A stretch of DNA of 64,000 nucleotides from Nemopilema nomurai. Its lineage: Eukaryota; Cnidaria; Scyphozoa; Rhizostomeae; Rhizostomatidae. Positions 50,701 to 62,475 of the stretch are shown in pieces. Each line of letters begins with the position of its first letter. Positions within the stretch are counted from its first letter, which is position 1. The position numbers and the translations under genes are program-made. The stretch covers positions 563,860-627,859 of the forward strand of contig ML133375.1 in assembly GCA_003864495.1 (NCBI GenBank), given 5' to 3'. The notes beneath the pieces were generated by a model. The model was not told the DNA's origin, did not search any database, and was given only the letters and a program-made list of their open reading frames with translations.

Positions 50701-53700
50701 GATGTATCAAGACATAGCCTTGCAGGCTTTGAAATGAAGTCTACATGGGTCCATCAGTCTAACACTGATGCAGCGTTATGTCGATAAAAGCACTTATTGT
50801 AGTTGTTGTTATTTGTCTACTTAATAATGTTGCCTATTCTGTTGTTCTTTGAGAGGATCCCGCGGAGAATCTTAACCGTTAATGTGAAACAGACCCTTCC
50901 AATAACTGTAACCAATAACTATGTGAAATTGAAATGATGATGATGATGATGATTGATAGTCTAGTAGAGCCCTTTAATGATACCCATGTTTTGATACTTT
51001 TCTGTTTTGTGGCATTTGTGGCGAAATGTTCGTAGGTGAACGCGTAAGTAGGCTTGAAAAAGCTTTTCTGGATATAAAGGCGTTGACAATTTCGTCAAGT
51101 TGGACTCAGGGCTTGTGGTTTAACACAGGGGCAACACAGGGGCAATCCCTTTTTGTTTCACATTGTCCGCCCAAAGTTTTATATTTCACTTCTTGTTTTC
51201 GTATATGGCACAACGCATTACTGTTCTTCACTCAAAGCAATCTCGCAAATATCTACATACCATAATATACTTGAAAGTGGCGCCTTTCCATCTCATGATC
51301 CTTGCATTCGAGACTTTTAGAAGACAATGTCCAAATTCCTAAATGTACCGCTGCAAGGAAATTTTATTCATTGTGGACTAGTAGAACAAGACTTTGAATC
51401 TGAGGTAGGACAAGGGGCAACTTCTGGATGATGTAAAAATTGTATCACTGCATGCAAACCCATTGATGCCATTTCGAATCTTGGACACGTATCTTGAAAA
51501 TATTGGTTCAAATATCAACATATTGTCGTTTCTTCCCCTGAAGATTATTGTTTAATTCTAAATTTCATGTTTTTTTCTTCATAGCAAGTTGGCAGGCGAG
51601 AAGTAAGGTAAACAATTGTGCTTTTTCGTTAATTCATCGTTCAATGTGTATATTTAAAGTTTTCACGTTTCAGATATTTCTGGTTTTTGATGTCTTCATT
51701 CGCTCGCAATAATCTTCTCCTTCCAGGTCTTGGCGAAATCTGGAATACAACTTAAAGCTGTTAAAGAAAACCTTGTCGACAAGATTTGGGTGAATAGGCC
51801 AGTGCCACCCAAACCAAACTGCAAGTTCTCATATCAAATACACAGGTATAGAGTTGCCATTAATTTTACGATTCGCCACAACAGTATCTTGCAAGGAAAA
51901 CAAGAAATATTTTATTGTACAAAACATATTAATTATCCAGTTACCATTTAAGACCGGGGGTCTTTCACGTTATGCAGGGCTTTGCGACAGCCCAGAACAC
52001 TTAAGGTTATCTTCATCTTTAGGGGAGCAATGGCAAAACAAAGTTCGTCGACTCCGAGAGACTATAGCAAAGAGGAAAGCGTCTGTTATTGTGTTATCTC
52101 TACTGGATGATATTGCCTGTATGTACTGCATTTTGATATTGTCTCTATATCCTAACTAGTGCACTTGAATATTGCGTTTATGTAGCTAGTGCACTTTGAT
52201 ATTGTCTGTATGTTCTGCCTGTTGATATTTTTACTATTCTAGAGTATCGAAAACATTTCGCCTTCTGCTTCATGTATAGGCGTGTTTGTTCTCGCTGTAT
52301 AAAGTACAGTTAAGAGTTTTAAGGCTAATTGGGTACTTTACGTCATTATTGACTGGCTATTTTATCTTTCTTTAGGGATGCTCTGTTTGAGAGGCAAAGA
52401 CATACCATACAATCCTTTCTTCTTTGCATACGTCATTTTAACGAAGGATGAAGTAAGGTAAACCAGGACGTTTGGTGTCAAAATCCTTTCGTTTAATTGA
52501 CGGGTGTTTCACTGTTTTCTGTGTTCATATTTTTTCAGCTTTGTTTTGGAAACTTCTTTAAGAATGCAAGGAAATGTTCCTACTACAAAATTTAAAAACA
52601 AAATAATTTTTTGATAATTTTACAAGTACCTTTTCGTCGGACACTTTTCAGAGTAGGCAAAGGTCTAAAATGACTCGAATTTTATAGAAAAGACAGCCAG
52701 TTGAGTAAATAGCCTCTATAATTTTCTTATGATTGTCTCATCCAAAAGTTTGGCCAAAAAGAGTGCCCCCTTCGCTAGAAATGGCAAAGATCATTTCCAC
52801 TTCATTTCGCAGGTTTTATGTCGAGCAGGACAAATTAACATCCGCAGTCCAGACACACCTTTGTCCAGACAAAAGCAACAAAGCATTTTGCGTGCAAATA
52901 TCCAATTACACCATGGTGCGACGTGATCTAGACAAACTTCTCTCCAATCCACAGCAAAAACTTTGGGTAAGTTTTCCCAATATGCATTACTCCTATTTAA
53001 GTTTCTATTGCTCTTGAGTACTGTTTTTATGTCTATTCTCCATTCTATTAATCCTATTATGATAATTTTTCAATGTAAATGATTAGGGTACTGAAATTCT
53101 CAAAAATGCTCTGAAGGTACATACGCTACAAATTCTGAGTAAAAAAATTATGAATGACTTTATTTTCCTCTCCGCATTCTAGATTGCACCTGACACTAGT
53201 TACCTGATGCAGTGGGGAATAAATGATGTAAGTGTTTGATTCCAACATCTCAACAATACATTGCAAGCATGTCCATTACATAAGGAATAGAATATTATCA
53301 GCAACAACATCTTCAACAACATCAGCAACCACACCAGCAACAAAAACAGTAAAACAACAGCAACAACAAATCTACGGCAAGCCCTCTTCACGACTGGGGC
53401 CTGTTATTCATCGTGTTGCCAACGAATTTCGCCAACTAGTCGGGATGGACTCACGTGGCATTGGCATCAGGCTTGTGTCTATTTACAACTCGCGGGCCTA
53501 TTTACAAAATGTTCTGTTTTATTAATAAATTGCCCTGGTGAAGGAAATTATTTGGGGCCAAGTACAGTGGTCAGTTAGAGGCAACAACAACAGCAAGATA
53601 AACAGCAACAACAATAGCAGAATCTAAGATAATAACAACAGTAACTTTATATACAATGCAGCAACAACAACAACAACAATAGCAGCAACAACAGCAACAT

Positions 53701-56700
53701 AAACAGCAACAACAATAACAGAATCTAAGGCAACAGCAACAGCAACAATAACATTTAAAACAATATTTAGATCATGACTTTAAAGCGAACTGCTTTGGCG
53801 GGATGTTTTTAACGCCGAATTTAGTTACACGTTTTGATTATGAAAAGAGAGGCCACAGTCATGTATTTTCCCAGCTAAAGTATTGTCATTATGGCTTAGG
53901 TTTTTTAGATGCCAGCCGATTTCTTTGTTATATTTTTCAGTTAAGCAAGGATATCTGCACAAACGTTTGCCATTCGCTTGTCGCATTTATTAGTTTTGAT
54001 GTACCTAATTCTAACCAACACATTTCGTTTTGTTTTAGTAAATTTTGCTAATTTTCTAGACGCAGATTGTTCTGGACTATTCACCCGTCCAACTCATGAA
54101 GGCGCAGAAGAACAGTGTCGAGATAAATGGAATGAAAATCGCAAACGTATGTTGTTTATGTTGCATCGCATTCATTTCACAGTATTCATATGATGTGTTC
54201 GATCACTTTCTTGCATTGGTCCACTAGCTACTCGCATAATACTAATTATCGGCTGGCCTAATTTTCCGGATTCAATGAGAAACCCACTGAAGGTCTGGCA
54301 AGGGAAGTCGACGGTTACAAACCTGAGATTTTGTTTCAACTTTGAAAAAATGATGAAACTTTAATAGCTTCGATGATCTCAAAAAATACTCTAGATATTA
54401 TGTTACGTGGTTTATTAACACAAAATAATTTGACTAATGAATTGATTTTTCCTTTGACAGACCAAGGATGGCGCTGCAATTGTAGAATTTTTCGCCTGGC
54501 TTGAGAAGCAGGTAAGAAAGTTTTGTCGCCTATAAAATATTGCCCCGATTTTTATGAAGTAATACTCCTATAGGACTATGCCGCCTCTAAATCTTACAGA
54601 AATTTTAGTCTAAATAAGCGCCGACTCTAACATGAAACTCATTAGAGGTCTGCAAAAATAAGCAAAATCAGTTTCCTTCTTCAGAGCATCCGAATTTTCA
54701 ATTATATTTCGCTCCTTCGACAACACTGGCCCGGGTATTCAATGTAACAGCTACAATTTATTATAACATTGCAAGATGTTACACTTGATGAGACTAAAAG
54801 ATCAAACTCTGAGAAAGGACAAATACATTGTATCACGTGGGCTTTGCTGCTTGTAAATCGACCATGTTTTCGGTTGCTCAATCAGCTACCCTCAGGTGCT
54901 TGTCTTCATATGAAAATGTATAGGGTCAGACACCCAGGTAGAGCAAGAACAGAACCCGTTAAAGGGTTGATGAGCTCAAAGTTGAACCACAAGGCATCCA
55001 GAGCTATTGAGGAGATGAAAAGCACAGGGTTACTTGCCACTTAGGGCCTTGATAAACCTATAGCCACTTGGCTTTCAGGTATTAGGAAATTATAGTTTTT
55101 CATTCCACTATTTTGCATACATTGCACCATAGTGTTTTTAACATAGATTGGTGCTGGTGTGAGAACTATAGATGAGATCGCTGCTGCCAAGAAGCTAAAA
55201 GAATTGAAAAGGCAAGTTTTTAGAGGAATGTAACAAATTCATTAAAGTATTTAATCATTGAATAATTTAAAGACTGATATAATTTTTTCGTTCACAGTAA
55301 CAGTTTGGTCTGTAAATCTATCTGATTATTCGCAAAGATTAAACCTTATATTATTTGTTTAAAGTCTCATCTTTCGAACAGTAATTACAACGTACTTTTC
55401 CCACATAGGGAAGTATATAGAAATGTAATTTTATTGCACAAAAAGAATAATGATTTGCATTGAGTTGCCCTAGCAAGCATCTTATGAAATTTGTTCTTTT
55501 TTGTCAGAGGGAGGGTACTTATAAAATTTGACCCCTCCCCTTTTGGCACCTCCATGTACATTGGTGGCTGCACGCTAAAGTTCTGTGCATATTGTGATCT
55601 TCTTAAGTGGTATGTAGCCTTCATGTATAATATTACAATAATGAACAATTAAACAGTCCTCTCATCAATTGATAATTAGCTTCTCTCTTTTAGCAAGCAA
55701 AAGGATTTCCAAGACCTGAGTTTTGAGACGATTTCTGCATTTGGTAGAAATGGTGCTGTCATCCATTATCGGTTCGTTCACGAGCAGTGACTATTTAGAA
55801 TTTTTATATGTAATTCATCCTTGCTGCAAATTATGGTGGAGGATTTTTTCTTTCTGCTTTTTATTTTTCAAAATAAAATGCTCTCTCTATTATCAATAAG
55901 GAGAGAAGTACCTGGTAGGTGTTTCCCTGGATAGCTATTGCAGAAAAAATGAAAGAGTAACAGCTATTGTCGCTATCGTTTAACCCTGAAGTGCGCAAAG
56001 GCCTTTATTGCCATCTGCCCGAAGTGACGCACCAATGTTGAACAGCAAAATTTTTGTTCGCTTTTGACATCTTCTTTGATATTTTCTCACTAGCCCAAGC
56101 AGCGAAACTTCATTGAACATTACCGACAAGGGCTTGTATCTCGTGGACTCTGGATGCCAATTTCCGTATGTTTCCGTCATCACCTAATTTCATCATAGAA
56201 CAATTTAAGAAACCGTTTAATGTTAAACATCTGAATTTAGAAAGAACTGTCTTGTAGTCCGATTCTTTTTTAATTGCAGAGTAAAATAGCGATATTTCTA
56301 GATATTCACTAACAAATTGTATCAGGCTTCGTATTTGCTACTGTGTTAGACAATACTTACTTTGTGGCATCTTTTACCCTGTATATTCATATTTGCGGTG
56401 AATTCATTAGTGTTTTTGTCTTCATTGCAGTGAAGGAACGACTGATATAACAAGAACTGTGCACTTCGGAACACCTACTGCATTTGAAAAGGTGGATCCT
56501 TATGCAAATTTTTGAGACTAATGTCTGCCATCTACTACTTTTGTGGCATAAAATGAGACTGTTCGTTGTTGCCAAACTCTGTGTAACTGTAGTGACTCGT
56601 TTGTCTACTTTTCATTGTCACATCTATCTCTATCGGTGGCCTGGCTCCGTGTTCTCTGCACATTAAGTAAGACAACTATGGCTCGGATCGTCCATAGAGG

Positions 56701-59700
56701 TCGCGTAACGCAGTCGCTAGAAACCCATCTCAACTCTCGTTTCTACATAACACTAAATGATGCCTGATAGTTGCATTAAATGTGAAACAGGAAGTAGTAA
56801 TTTACAACCATCAGATTCCATGTACCATAAATTAGTCAAATTTTCTCCGCTAGACATTAATAGTTCTGATTGGGCAAACCAAGATATGAAAAAACTGAAG
56901 CAGAACGACGTTATCTTTAAAGCAATGTTTTCTAAACTGTTAATCTTGCATGAAGACCTATATTTGCTAAAGATGATAAGCAGGAGCGAGAGCGAAGCAT
57001 GTTGCAATGAAATTCGTTTCTTAGCATTCTATCATTTCTTATATAATTTTTTAAATAAGATCATTTCATTGACTTTTATTCTAACTAGTTCTGTTCTTCA
57101 TTTCCAGGAGGCATACACGCGTGTACTGCAAGGTTCAATTAGGCTGGCGATGATTGTCTTTCCTCCAGGCATATATGGTGCGTTGCTCGTAATACGACAA
57201 CAGACCTAGTATAATTTGGTATCTTTATTACTGCAACAGGAAATACCTTGTGTAGAAATCGCACGATGGTACTCGTAGAAGAAATGATAGTATTTATAGC
57301 AGACAAAACTAACATGCTACTGTGCTATTTGTAACGGGGTATTTTTTTGTTGGATGTGTAGGTAGACACATTGATGCGCTGGCTAGGTCTTCCTTGTGGT
57401 CGACTGGTCTGAATTACAATCACGGAACTGGTCATGGCATTGGACATTACCTCAGCGTTCATGAAGGTATGAGCCAAGTGCTTGCGTATTGTCACGGATG
57501 TAACATACTAGTTTAACATATTTAACATACACCTTTAAGGGAGCTTCCCCAAAAGGCCCTCCGACTATTCCCCACCACTAACGACTGAAATACTCATTTT
57601 ACCCCAAATATCTAGGCCACTATGGGGCCCTTTCAAAAGAATGTAATTATATCAACAAGGCCCCTGCGCACTAACACGTGAACAATGATAAAATAGTGAC
57701 AAATGGAATTCCTATTGTATTTTGAGAAGGTGATAAACTACTATGTAGCCTCCTAAGTGCAAAGACTCCATCGTTCTGCCCTATAAACACAGGAACAATG
57801 GGAACGTCCCCCTCCCCAAAATTTAAAAAATTCAGGTAAAATGCCCCTCTGCAGCTTGCCAAGTGGTCCTTGCCAACTTGACAATTGCATAACAAACAAT
57901 TGCCCTTTAAAAGCTTAGGTTCTATATGAAATGAGCAAAGAGAGTGGGGATGACCATTCAGGACCATGCTCTTCAACGTGATTAGATATAAACACCAAAA
58001 GACTAAAATTCCTCATTTCAGACTAATTTGTTAACTTCTTTCAGCTGATGTCTTTGGCAAGAGCAATTCTTAGCCAAATAGATGTCTTCTCTAAAAATGT
58101 GTGTGAAACATCCCATTTACCTGTCGTAACAACATCTGGGTATCTTAGTGAAATCAGAATTTTACTACAATTTAAAGCACCGTAAAATTTATTGTCATGA
58201 GCATGGCCCCTTTCGAGAAATGCCCTACTACTGAAAAACCTCGAAAAATGCCCTGTTGCTTTTCCTCATTCCTTAATTTGTAGATTTATCCCGAATTAAA
58301 ACTCAGTCTTTATGTTAAAAGCTTGCTTCAGCTTCCAAATGACAGTCGAGTTACGTTTGTGATTCGTTTCCGTAGGCCCCCAAGCAATCGGCTCCGGCAA
58401 ATTTTATCCATCTGAAGAGCCTCTGTACGCTGGAATGGTTCAGTCTGATGGTGAGTTCGTTGTTGTTGTTGCTTTGATTGACAAACAACGGGGTTGTCAA
58501 ATAGGTTCACGATATAACGCATTAATTGCGATGTTTCAAACTGAATATGAATGAAACTCGAGGAAGTCTTAAAATATACCTTTTTAAGGAGCCCTAATAC
58601 CAATTGTCAGTTGTTCTTAAAGCTAAAAATGTGCTTATTTGGTGCAGCCTTTTAAGAATTGATGACAAATAGCACTGCTCCTCTCTGGCCTTTCTTCATC
58701 AGAATAGTTTCTTTTTTCATACTTTATAATACCTTTGCCAATTTTTCTTTATTTCCTTTCAAGAGCCTGGTTATTATGAAACTGGGAAGTTTGGCATTCG
58801 GTTGGAAACAGCCCTGTTAACGATAAATGCAACAACAAAGGTTCGTATGAATGAAGAAATAATTTGCCTTTGACCTTTACAGTATTTCAATACTATTGTT
58901 GGCAGTTCTATTACAGAATGTTTTGGCCTTGCAGTTTGTTTCACTCTCGCGTCAAGTCTACATCAGGTTAGCTAGGTAATTAATATCTACAGTAACCAAT
59001 TAGCATTAACGTATCAGTGATGAAGCTACCTATTTTGATTTACATTTCTTCATGCTTCCAGTACCGATTTGAAGGCAAGCAGTTCCTTGGTTTTGAGCCA
59101 ATAACTTTCGTAAGTATCTTTATTTGACTGTTATTAAATACATTGCATCAGCTCAACTTACTGTTGCACTAATTTCAAATTCATCGTCTGCTAGTTAAGA
59201 ACTCCACACATTTCCGACTGATTTTTAAATGTTAAGTTGTTAAGTTAAAACGAATGATTGTTAAGTTTTTACATGTCTACTCGTTTGATATTCTTGTTAT
59301 TTAGCCAAAAATCACAATATTCTGGGTCGTTGCGGCCTAAATAAAGTGAATGTAAAAGGGATTGCTTTCTTCCTTAACGTTTCTCTTTATGGAAAATTAT
59401 CATTAAAAACCTATATTTTGAGAGAATAACGAAGCTATATCTTATCACTATTAATTGTGACGTATGATTGCCTGACTTATACACCAAATAAGCTTCTAAA
59501 AGAAGAGAATAATCATTGTCTACTTTGTTCTTGACAATCATTTTGGCAACAATTCTAATGATTGCATTGTTCAAAGAATGTCCATGCTTGTCTCGACCTA
59601 TGATTTATGTTTGTTTCACTATATTATTATAGGTCCCATTCCAACAAAAACTAATTGACGTTAGCATTATGAGTGACCCTGAAGTGAGTGAATTACTTCC

Positions 59701-60606
59701 ATTCTCTTTTTTATTTCTCTATTTTAAGTGAGCCTATTTTAACATAATCACTCGTAAAAGTCTCGCATAGAACATTTAAATGCAAATAAAATAGGGCTAT
59801 ATTTTACATGCCTCCTGAAATAATATTATTTTTCTAAAAATGATGAATTTTCATGTAGAAGTGGGAAAAAGTCATAGAAGTGAAATGCTTGGTCGCTTTT
59901 TATGTATCATTGTGTATATTGTGTGACATAGCTTCGAATCCCTTTTCTGGCCACTTTCTGTTGCTAAACTGTTCCCTAACAAGGCTCAACTTGTTATTTA
60001 CAAAATTTGATGAGGCCTTAACCTCGGTGATAGACCGGGGAGGTATTTTAGAGAATATCCGCTTTTCATTGAATTAAATACAATCGCCTTATCACTAATG
60101 TTAGGCAGCGGACTTTTTTCAATATGTGTTTCCATGCTTATTTCTAACCATGCACATTTCTCAAAATTCTTACCCTACCAAGAAGAGAAACCACTTCCTA
60201 ATTGGATATCTTAGGAGCGATACCGCAGTTCTTTTCCCTTAAACAATAAATACAATCAAAAATAGGGCACCTAAGGCACCTCAGCATAAATCTTTCATAT
60301 TTATCTGCTAAGAATTACATCCCAATGAATGGCATCTGCATTTGATAGGTCAAATGGCTAAACGATTTCAATGCAAACTCAAGGAAGATCTTGGGAACAG
60401 AGTTGAAAAGGCAAGGGAAAACAGACGCATACAATTGGTTATTCAAAAACAGTGAAACGATAGTCAAGCCCCGCCCATCTCCACCTTCTCCGAGAGTATC
60501 AACAGTATCGAGCACCGGCAATTCCCTTGCCATTTCTCATGGCGTATTTGCTCTCGTTATCCTGTCATACTCCACTTGGTTTCTTCAACAGATTATTTCT
60601 GTATAG
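47707..60606 (+). CDS. XPNPEP2: XPNPEP2-type aminopeptidase P, membrane-bound (25 exons traced)
   Basis: Aminopeptidase P (family M24B) removes the N-terminal residue from peptides whose second residue is proline, using two metal ions. The traced exons give about 690 codons, near the 674 residues of human XPNPEP2. Similarity runs from a Cys/Asn-Gly-Thr segment and [10 protein letters not shown] (human NTTMSLTALR) through three domains to a hydrophobic C-terminus. The five metal ligands are present: D in LVDSG, D in TTDITRT, H in HGTGHGIG, E in EPGYY and E in IRLE. The C-terminal hydrophobic tail after a Ser/Thr/Pro spacer favours the GPI-anchored XPNPEP2 type over the cytosolic XPNPEP1, which lacks such a tail. 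The signal-peptide exon is missing. One intron is GC-AG. A MITE and CAG/CAA-rich tracts sit in its introns. Confidence 0.93.
48167..50226 (+). CDS. XPNPEP2: XPNPEP2 exons: N-terminal domain
   Basis: Exons 48167-48280, 48432-48495, 49361-49465, 49981-50021 and 50175-50226. They encode the first creatinase-like domain: [60 protein letters not shown] and [10 protein letters not shown]. The order and motifs match human XPNPEP2 (AYIIPGTDAHM, ITGFTGSAGTAVVT, AVWTDSRYW). Phases chain 0, 1, 1, 0, 1. Confidence 0.95.
50336..50596. mobile_element. 261-bp MITE, terminal inverted repeats and TAA target duplication
   Basis: AGGCCCCGTTTACACG at 50336-50351 is the perfect reverse complement of CGTGTAAACGGGGCCT at 50581-50596, and both ends are flanked by TAA. 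A 3-bp TWA duplication is typical of PIF/Harbinger elements, so I infer a non-autonomous member. Inside, further short inverted pieces (GACGGATCC against GGATCCGTTC) occur. It sits in the XPNPEP2 intron 50227-51584 and has no credible open frame. Confidence 0.85.
50934..50953. repeat. ATG/GAT trinucleotide microsatellite
   Basis: Six to seven copies of GAT in an XPNPEP2 intron. Confidence 0.85.
51585..51845 (+). CDS. XPNPEP2: XPNPEP2 exons including a 23-nt microexon
   Basis: Exons 51585-51607 (23 nt) and 51727-51845. The microexon supplies SWQARSK between the exon ending at 50226 and the exon beginning [20 protein letters not shown], which matches the family segment KENLVDKIW of XPNPEP1 and TTNLVDLVW of XPNPEP2. 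Its length, acceptor (TTCATAG) and donor (GTAAAC) fit the required phases exactly (2 + 21 nt). The intron in front of it (50227-51584) is the longest in the gene that carries a MITE. Confidence 0.85.
52006..53227 (+). CDS. XPNPEP2: XPNPEP2 exons: second domain
   Basis: Exons 52006-52118, 52376-52457, 52813-52966 and 53183-53227. Motifs are [12 protein letters not shown], the Trp-spanning junction [21 protein letters not shown] (human [21 protein letters not shown]), [11 protein letters not shown] and [12 protein letters not shown]. The 5' border of the first exon is uncertain: acceptors at 51990 and 52005 both give the correct phase, and I prefer the latter. It differs by five residues. Confidence 0.87.
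53296..53376. repeat. CAA/CAG-rich tract
   Basis: Irregular run of CAA, CAG and CAT units in the XPNPEP2 intron 53228-54059, just after the exon ending at 53227. Confidence 0.8.
53578..53752. repeat. CAA/CAG-rich tract with an internal duplication
   Basis: A longer irregular CAA/CAG tract in the same intron. A unit beginning AAACAGCAACAACAAT and running through CAGAATCTAAG occurs twice (near 53599 and near 53700), showing a segmental duplication within the tract. Confidence 0.8.
54060..55771 (+). CDS. XPNPEP2: XPNPEP2 exons: start of the catalytic domain
   Basis: Exons 54060-54146, 54461-54511, 55147-55211 and 55694-55771. They read [19 protein letters not shown] (human TYSPVMMTKAVKNSKEQ), [26 protein letters not shown] and [17 protein letters not shown] (human SFETISASGLNAALAHY). 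The intron after 55211 begins GCAAGT, a strong-consensus GC-AG donor confirmed by the protein match on both sides. Confidence 0.95.
56094..57466 (+). CDS. XPNPEP2: XPNPEP2 exons: first three metal ligands
   Basis: Exons 56094-56165, 56431-56491, 57108-57177 and 57362-57466. They encode [11 protein letters not shown] and [17 protein letters not shown] with the two metal-binding aspartates, [21 protein letters not shown], and [20 protein letters not shown] with the metal-binding and catalytic histidines. The pita-bread fold active site is thus intact in this part. Confidence 0.96.
58376..59683 (+). CDS. XPNPEP2: XPNPEP2 exons: last two metal ligands
   Basis: Exons 58376-58450, 58764-58840, 59062-59109 and 59633-59683. 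The EPGYY glutamate codon is split across the first junction (one base at 58450, two at 58764); FGIRLE gives the fifth ligand. [16 protein letters not shown] and [11 protein letters not shown] complete the fold. Phases chain 1, 0, 0, 0. Confidence 0.95.
60349..60606 (+). CDS. XPNPEP2: XPNPEP2 last exon with GPI-anchor-like tail
   Basis: The final exon (85 codons and TAG) begins [20 protein letters not shown], matching the helical end of aminopeptidase P, and reads NWLFKNSE where human XPNPEP2 has EWLQQHTE. It then has a Pro/Ser-rich spacer, a small-residue SSTGNS segment that could hold the omega site, and about 20 hydrophobic residues up to the stop ([15 protein letters not shown] and five more). 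This architecture predicts GPI anchoring at the cell surface. Confidence 0.93.
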   Translation, partial: VKWLNDFNANSRKILGTELKRQGKTDAYNWLFKNSETIVKPRPSPPSPRVSTVSSTGNSLAISHGVFALVILSYSTWFLQQIISV

Positions 60607-61740
60607 ACACTTTTTGAGTGAGTTTATGCCTGTTCTAAAGAGACTATCCCTGTACGAGCCCTCCGCTCTGCATTCATAATATATAAAGATATTTACTTCT
60701 TTCACATCTGTCATAGAAAAATAATCATTCTGCAAAATGTCTGGTGGGACAACAAATAATTGTACTAAGGATATAGCTAGCATTGCTGCTCTCGATATAC
60801 GTTCTCGTCTAATTTGATAAGGTGATTTGGAGGGCCTTAAGTGGATCCAAGACCATCGGAGGCAGCAAGCCAATAACCAAAGCAGTTTTCAGAGAATCCT
60901 CATGCGTTTGTATGCCAAAAGAGAAACCTATTTTTCCACTCTACTAAATCTTTTTCTTTGAAGTTTTCGATAAGGTACGCCCGATGGATACGATGATTTT
61001 TTGCTTGTATGAAATAATGAAAAAGGTAGTTATGAATCGATCAAAAGCTGTATAGCATTTGTCAGCTACTCCGAATACAAGCAATTGGTACACTTTTACA
61101 CCACGACCATGCAGCCCTGCAGCAATGCATTGTGGGTGAAGCGAGGTCTTTTAGAATGCGATGCAATATATAATTGATGCATATGCTAGAGTAATGTTAT
61201 TGAAAATATGATATGTATAATCGGATTAAAAAGATATACTGTTTTAATCTCTATATAATTCGTAATTCCAAGTTGTTATTATGAGATTTCGTATGGATAA
61301 GGGCATTTCTGCGTTTTATTCTTCCAATCGTCAAAAAGCGTGGGAAATGACAATTAGAAAGCGTGCATTTACATTTTTCCTACTAGAGAAAGAAGAGGTG
61401 CATGGCTTTCCTGACATGTGATCGAAGTTGGGGGTCAGTGATAGAAGAATAAATTAAGTATGTCTCTGTTTCAGCAACACTGAATATATGGTATTGCTAA
61501 AATAAGCAATCCTGTTGGAAGATCCTAATTTAAAAATTTGCAAACCTTTTTACCTCTTAAAGGGTCAAAGCTCTGTTTAAACTTGGAGTTGTGTTCAAAA
61601 TTAAGGTTAGCCTAAGATATTTTTGAATGTTCAATTATCTTGGTCACTAAGCTAAAATCAGCTATGCCGTGATTGTAAACGTGCTTGCAGATTCACGAGA
61701 TGAGTTGTTTGCCCCTTCACATATCGTTAATTCTTTTTTT
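60607..61740 (+). other. XPNPEP2 3' UTR and intergenic DNA
   Basis: No gene recognised. An AATAAA at 61448-61453, about 840 nt after the stop, is the clearest poly(A)-signal candidate. A minus-strand open frame at 60565-60873 overlaps the end of the last exon and has no recognisable domain. Confidence 0.45.
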
Positions 61741-62035
61741 AGCCCCCAGGGGTCTCATTATTACTCAGCACTTCAAAGGGGGGGGGGCTTAATTAATATT
61801 TTGTAATGAAATTCATTCTCAGTGATTGGATGATGAGACTATTTTTTTGTTATTTGCAAATAAAAGAAACATCAAATCAGTCTTCTACATTGATAATATG
61901 CTCATTATCATTTTTATCAATTATCAACTCTATAATATCAAATCAGGCTTTTTTGTCAAGTTTACTTATTATGTTATCAGATAACTTTCTTGGGGGTGCT
62001 AAATTGAGAGGGGGGCTTAATCGAGAATACACAGT
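61741..62035. repeat. G-rich dispersed-repeat-like stretch
   Basis: Starts AGCCCCCAGGGGTCTCATTA and contains GGGGGGCTTAATTAA (near 61780) and GAGAGGGGGGCTTAATCGAG (near 62006). The GGGGGCTTA-plus-A/T-rich pattern is the same as the tandem unit at 2390-2475, suggesting one repeat family in both places. Confidence 0.5.
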
Positions 62036-62475
62036 AAATGACCCTTTTGCATAGGTGTGCTTCTGAAAAATCAATAATGCGTCTGGCACACTTAATGTTA
62101 AATCAGGCCGAATTTGCAGACCTGTCCCACTTTCCAGGTTTTCGAGTGGGTAAGGATAAATTCCAAATTTTGCCCCCTCGATTGGTATTTCAGGAGTAAT
62201 AATAAAGCATAATAATAAGCAGCTATTGATGACATTTTAAGCCTGAACATATTTCATACCAACACATCAGTGCTTATTATTGGAGGGGTGCGCATTTTTT
62301 TCTGGGCCTAGAGTATCGAAATCCTCAATATCATGTGAGATAGTTCTCCAAACTTTGCATGTTCGACAAACGGGTTTATTAACCAATTTTTTACTTTCTT
62401 CTTTTGTAAAAAGGCTCAACAGCACTGTTTTACTCATTCTTGTAAGTTTAAAATACTCTAGCTTCGTATGGGAAC

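Noticed and set aside
54769..55044. Open frame of 91 codons in an XPNPEP2 intron
   Set aside because: Not in phase with flanking exons and without similarity to the aminopeptidase at this position.
57671..57976. Minus-strand open frame of 101 codons
   Set aside because: Intronic, no recognisable motif, no splice or promoter support.
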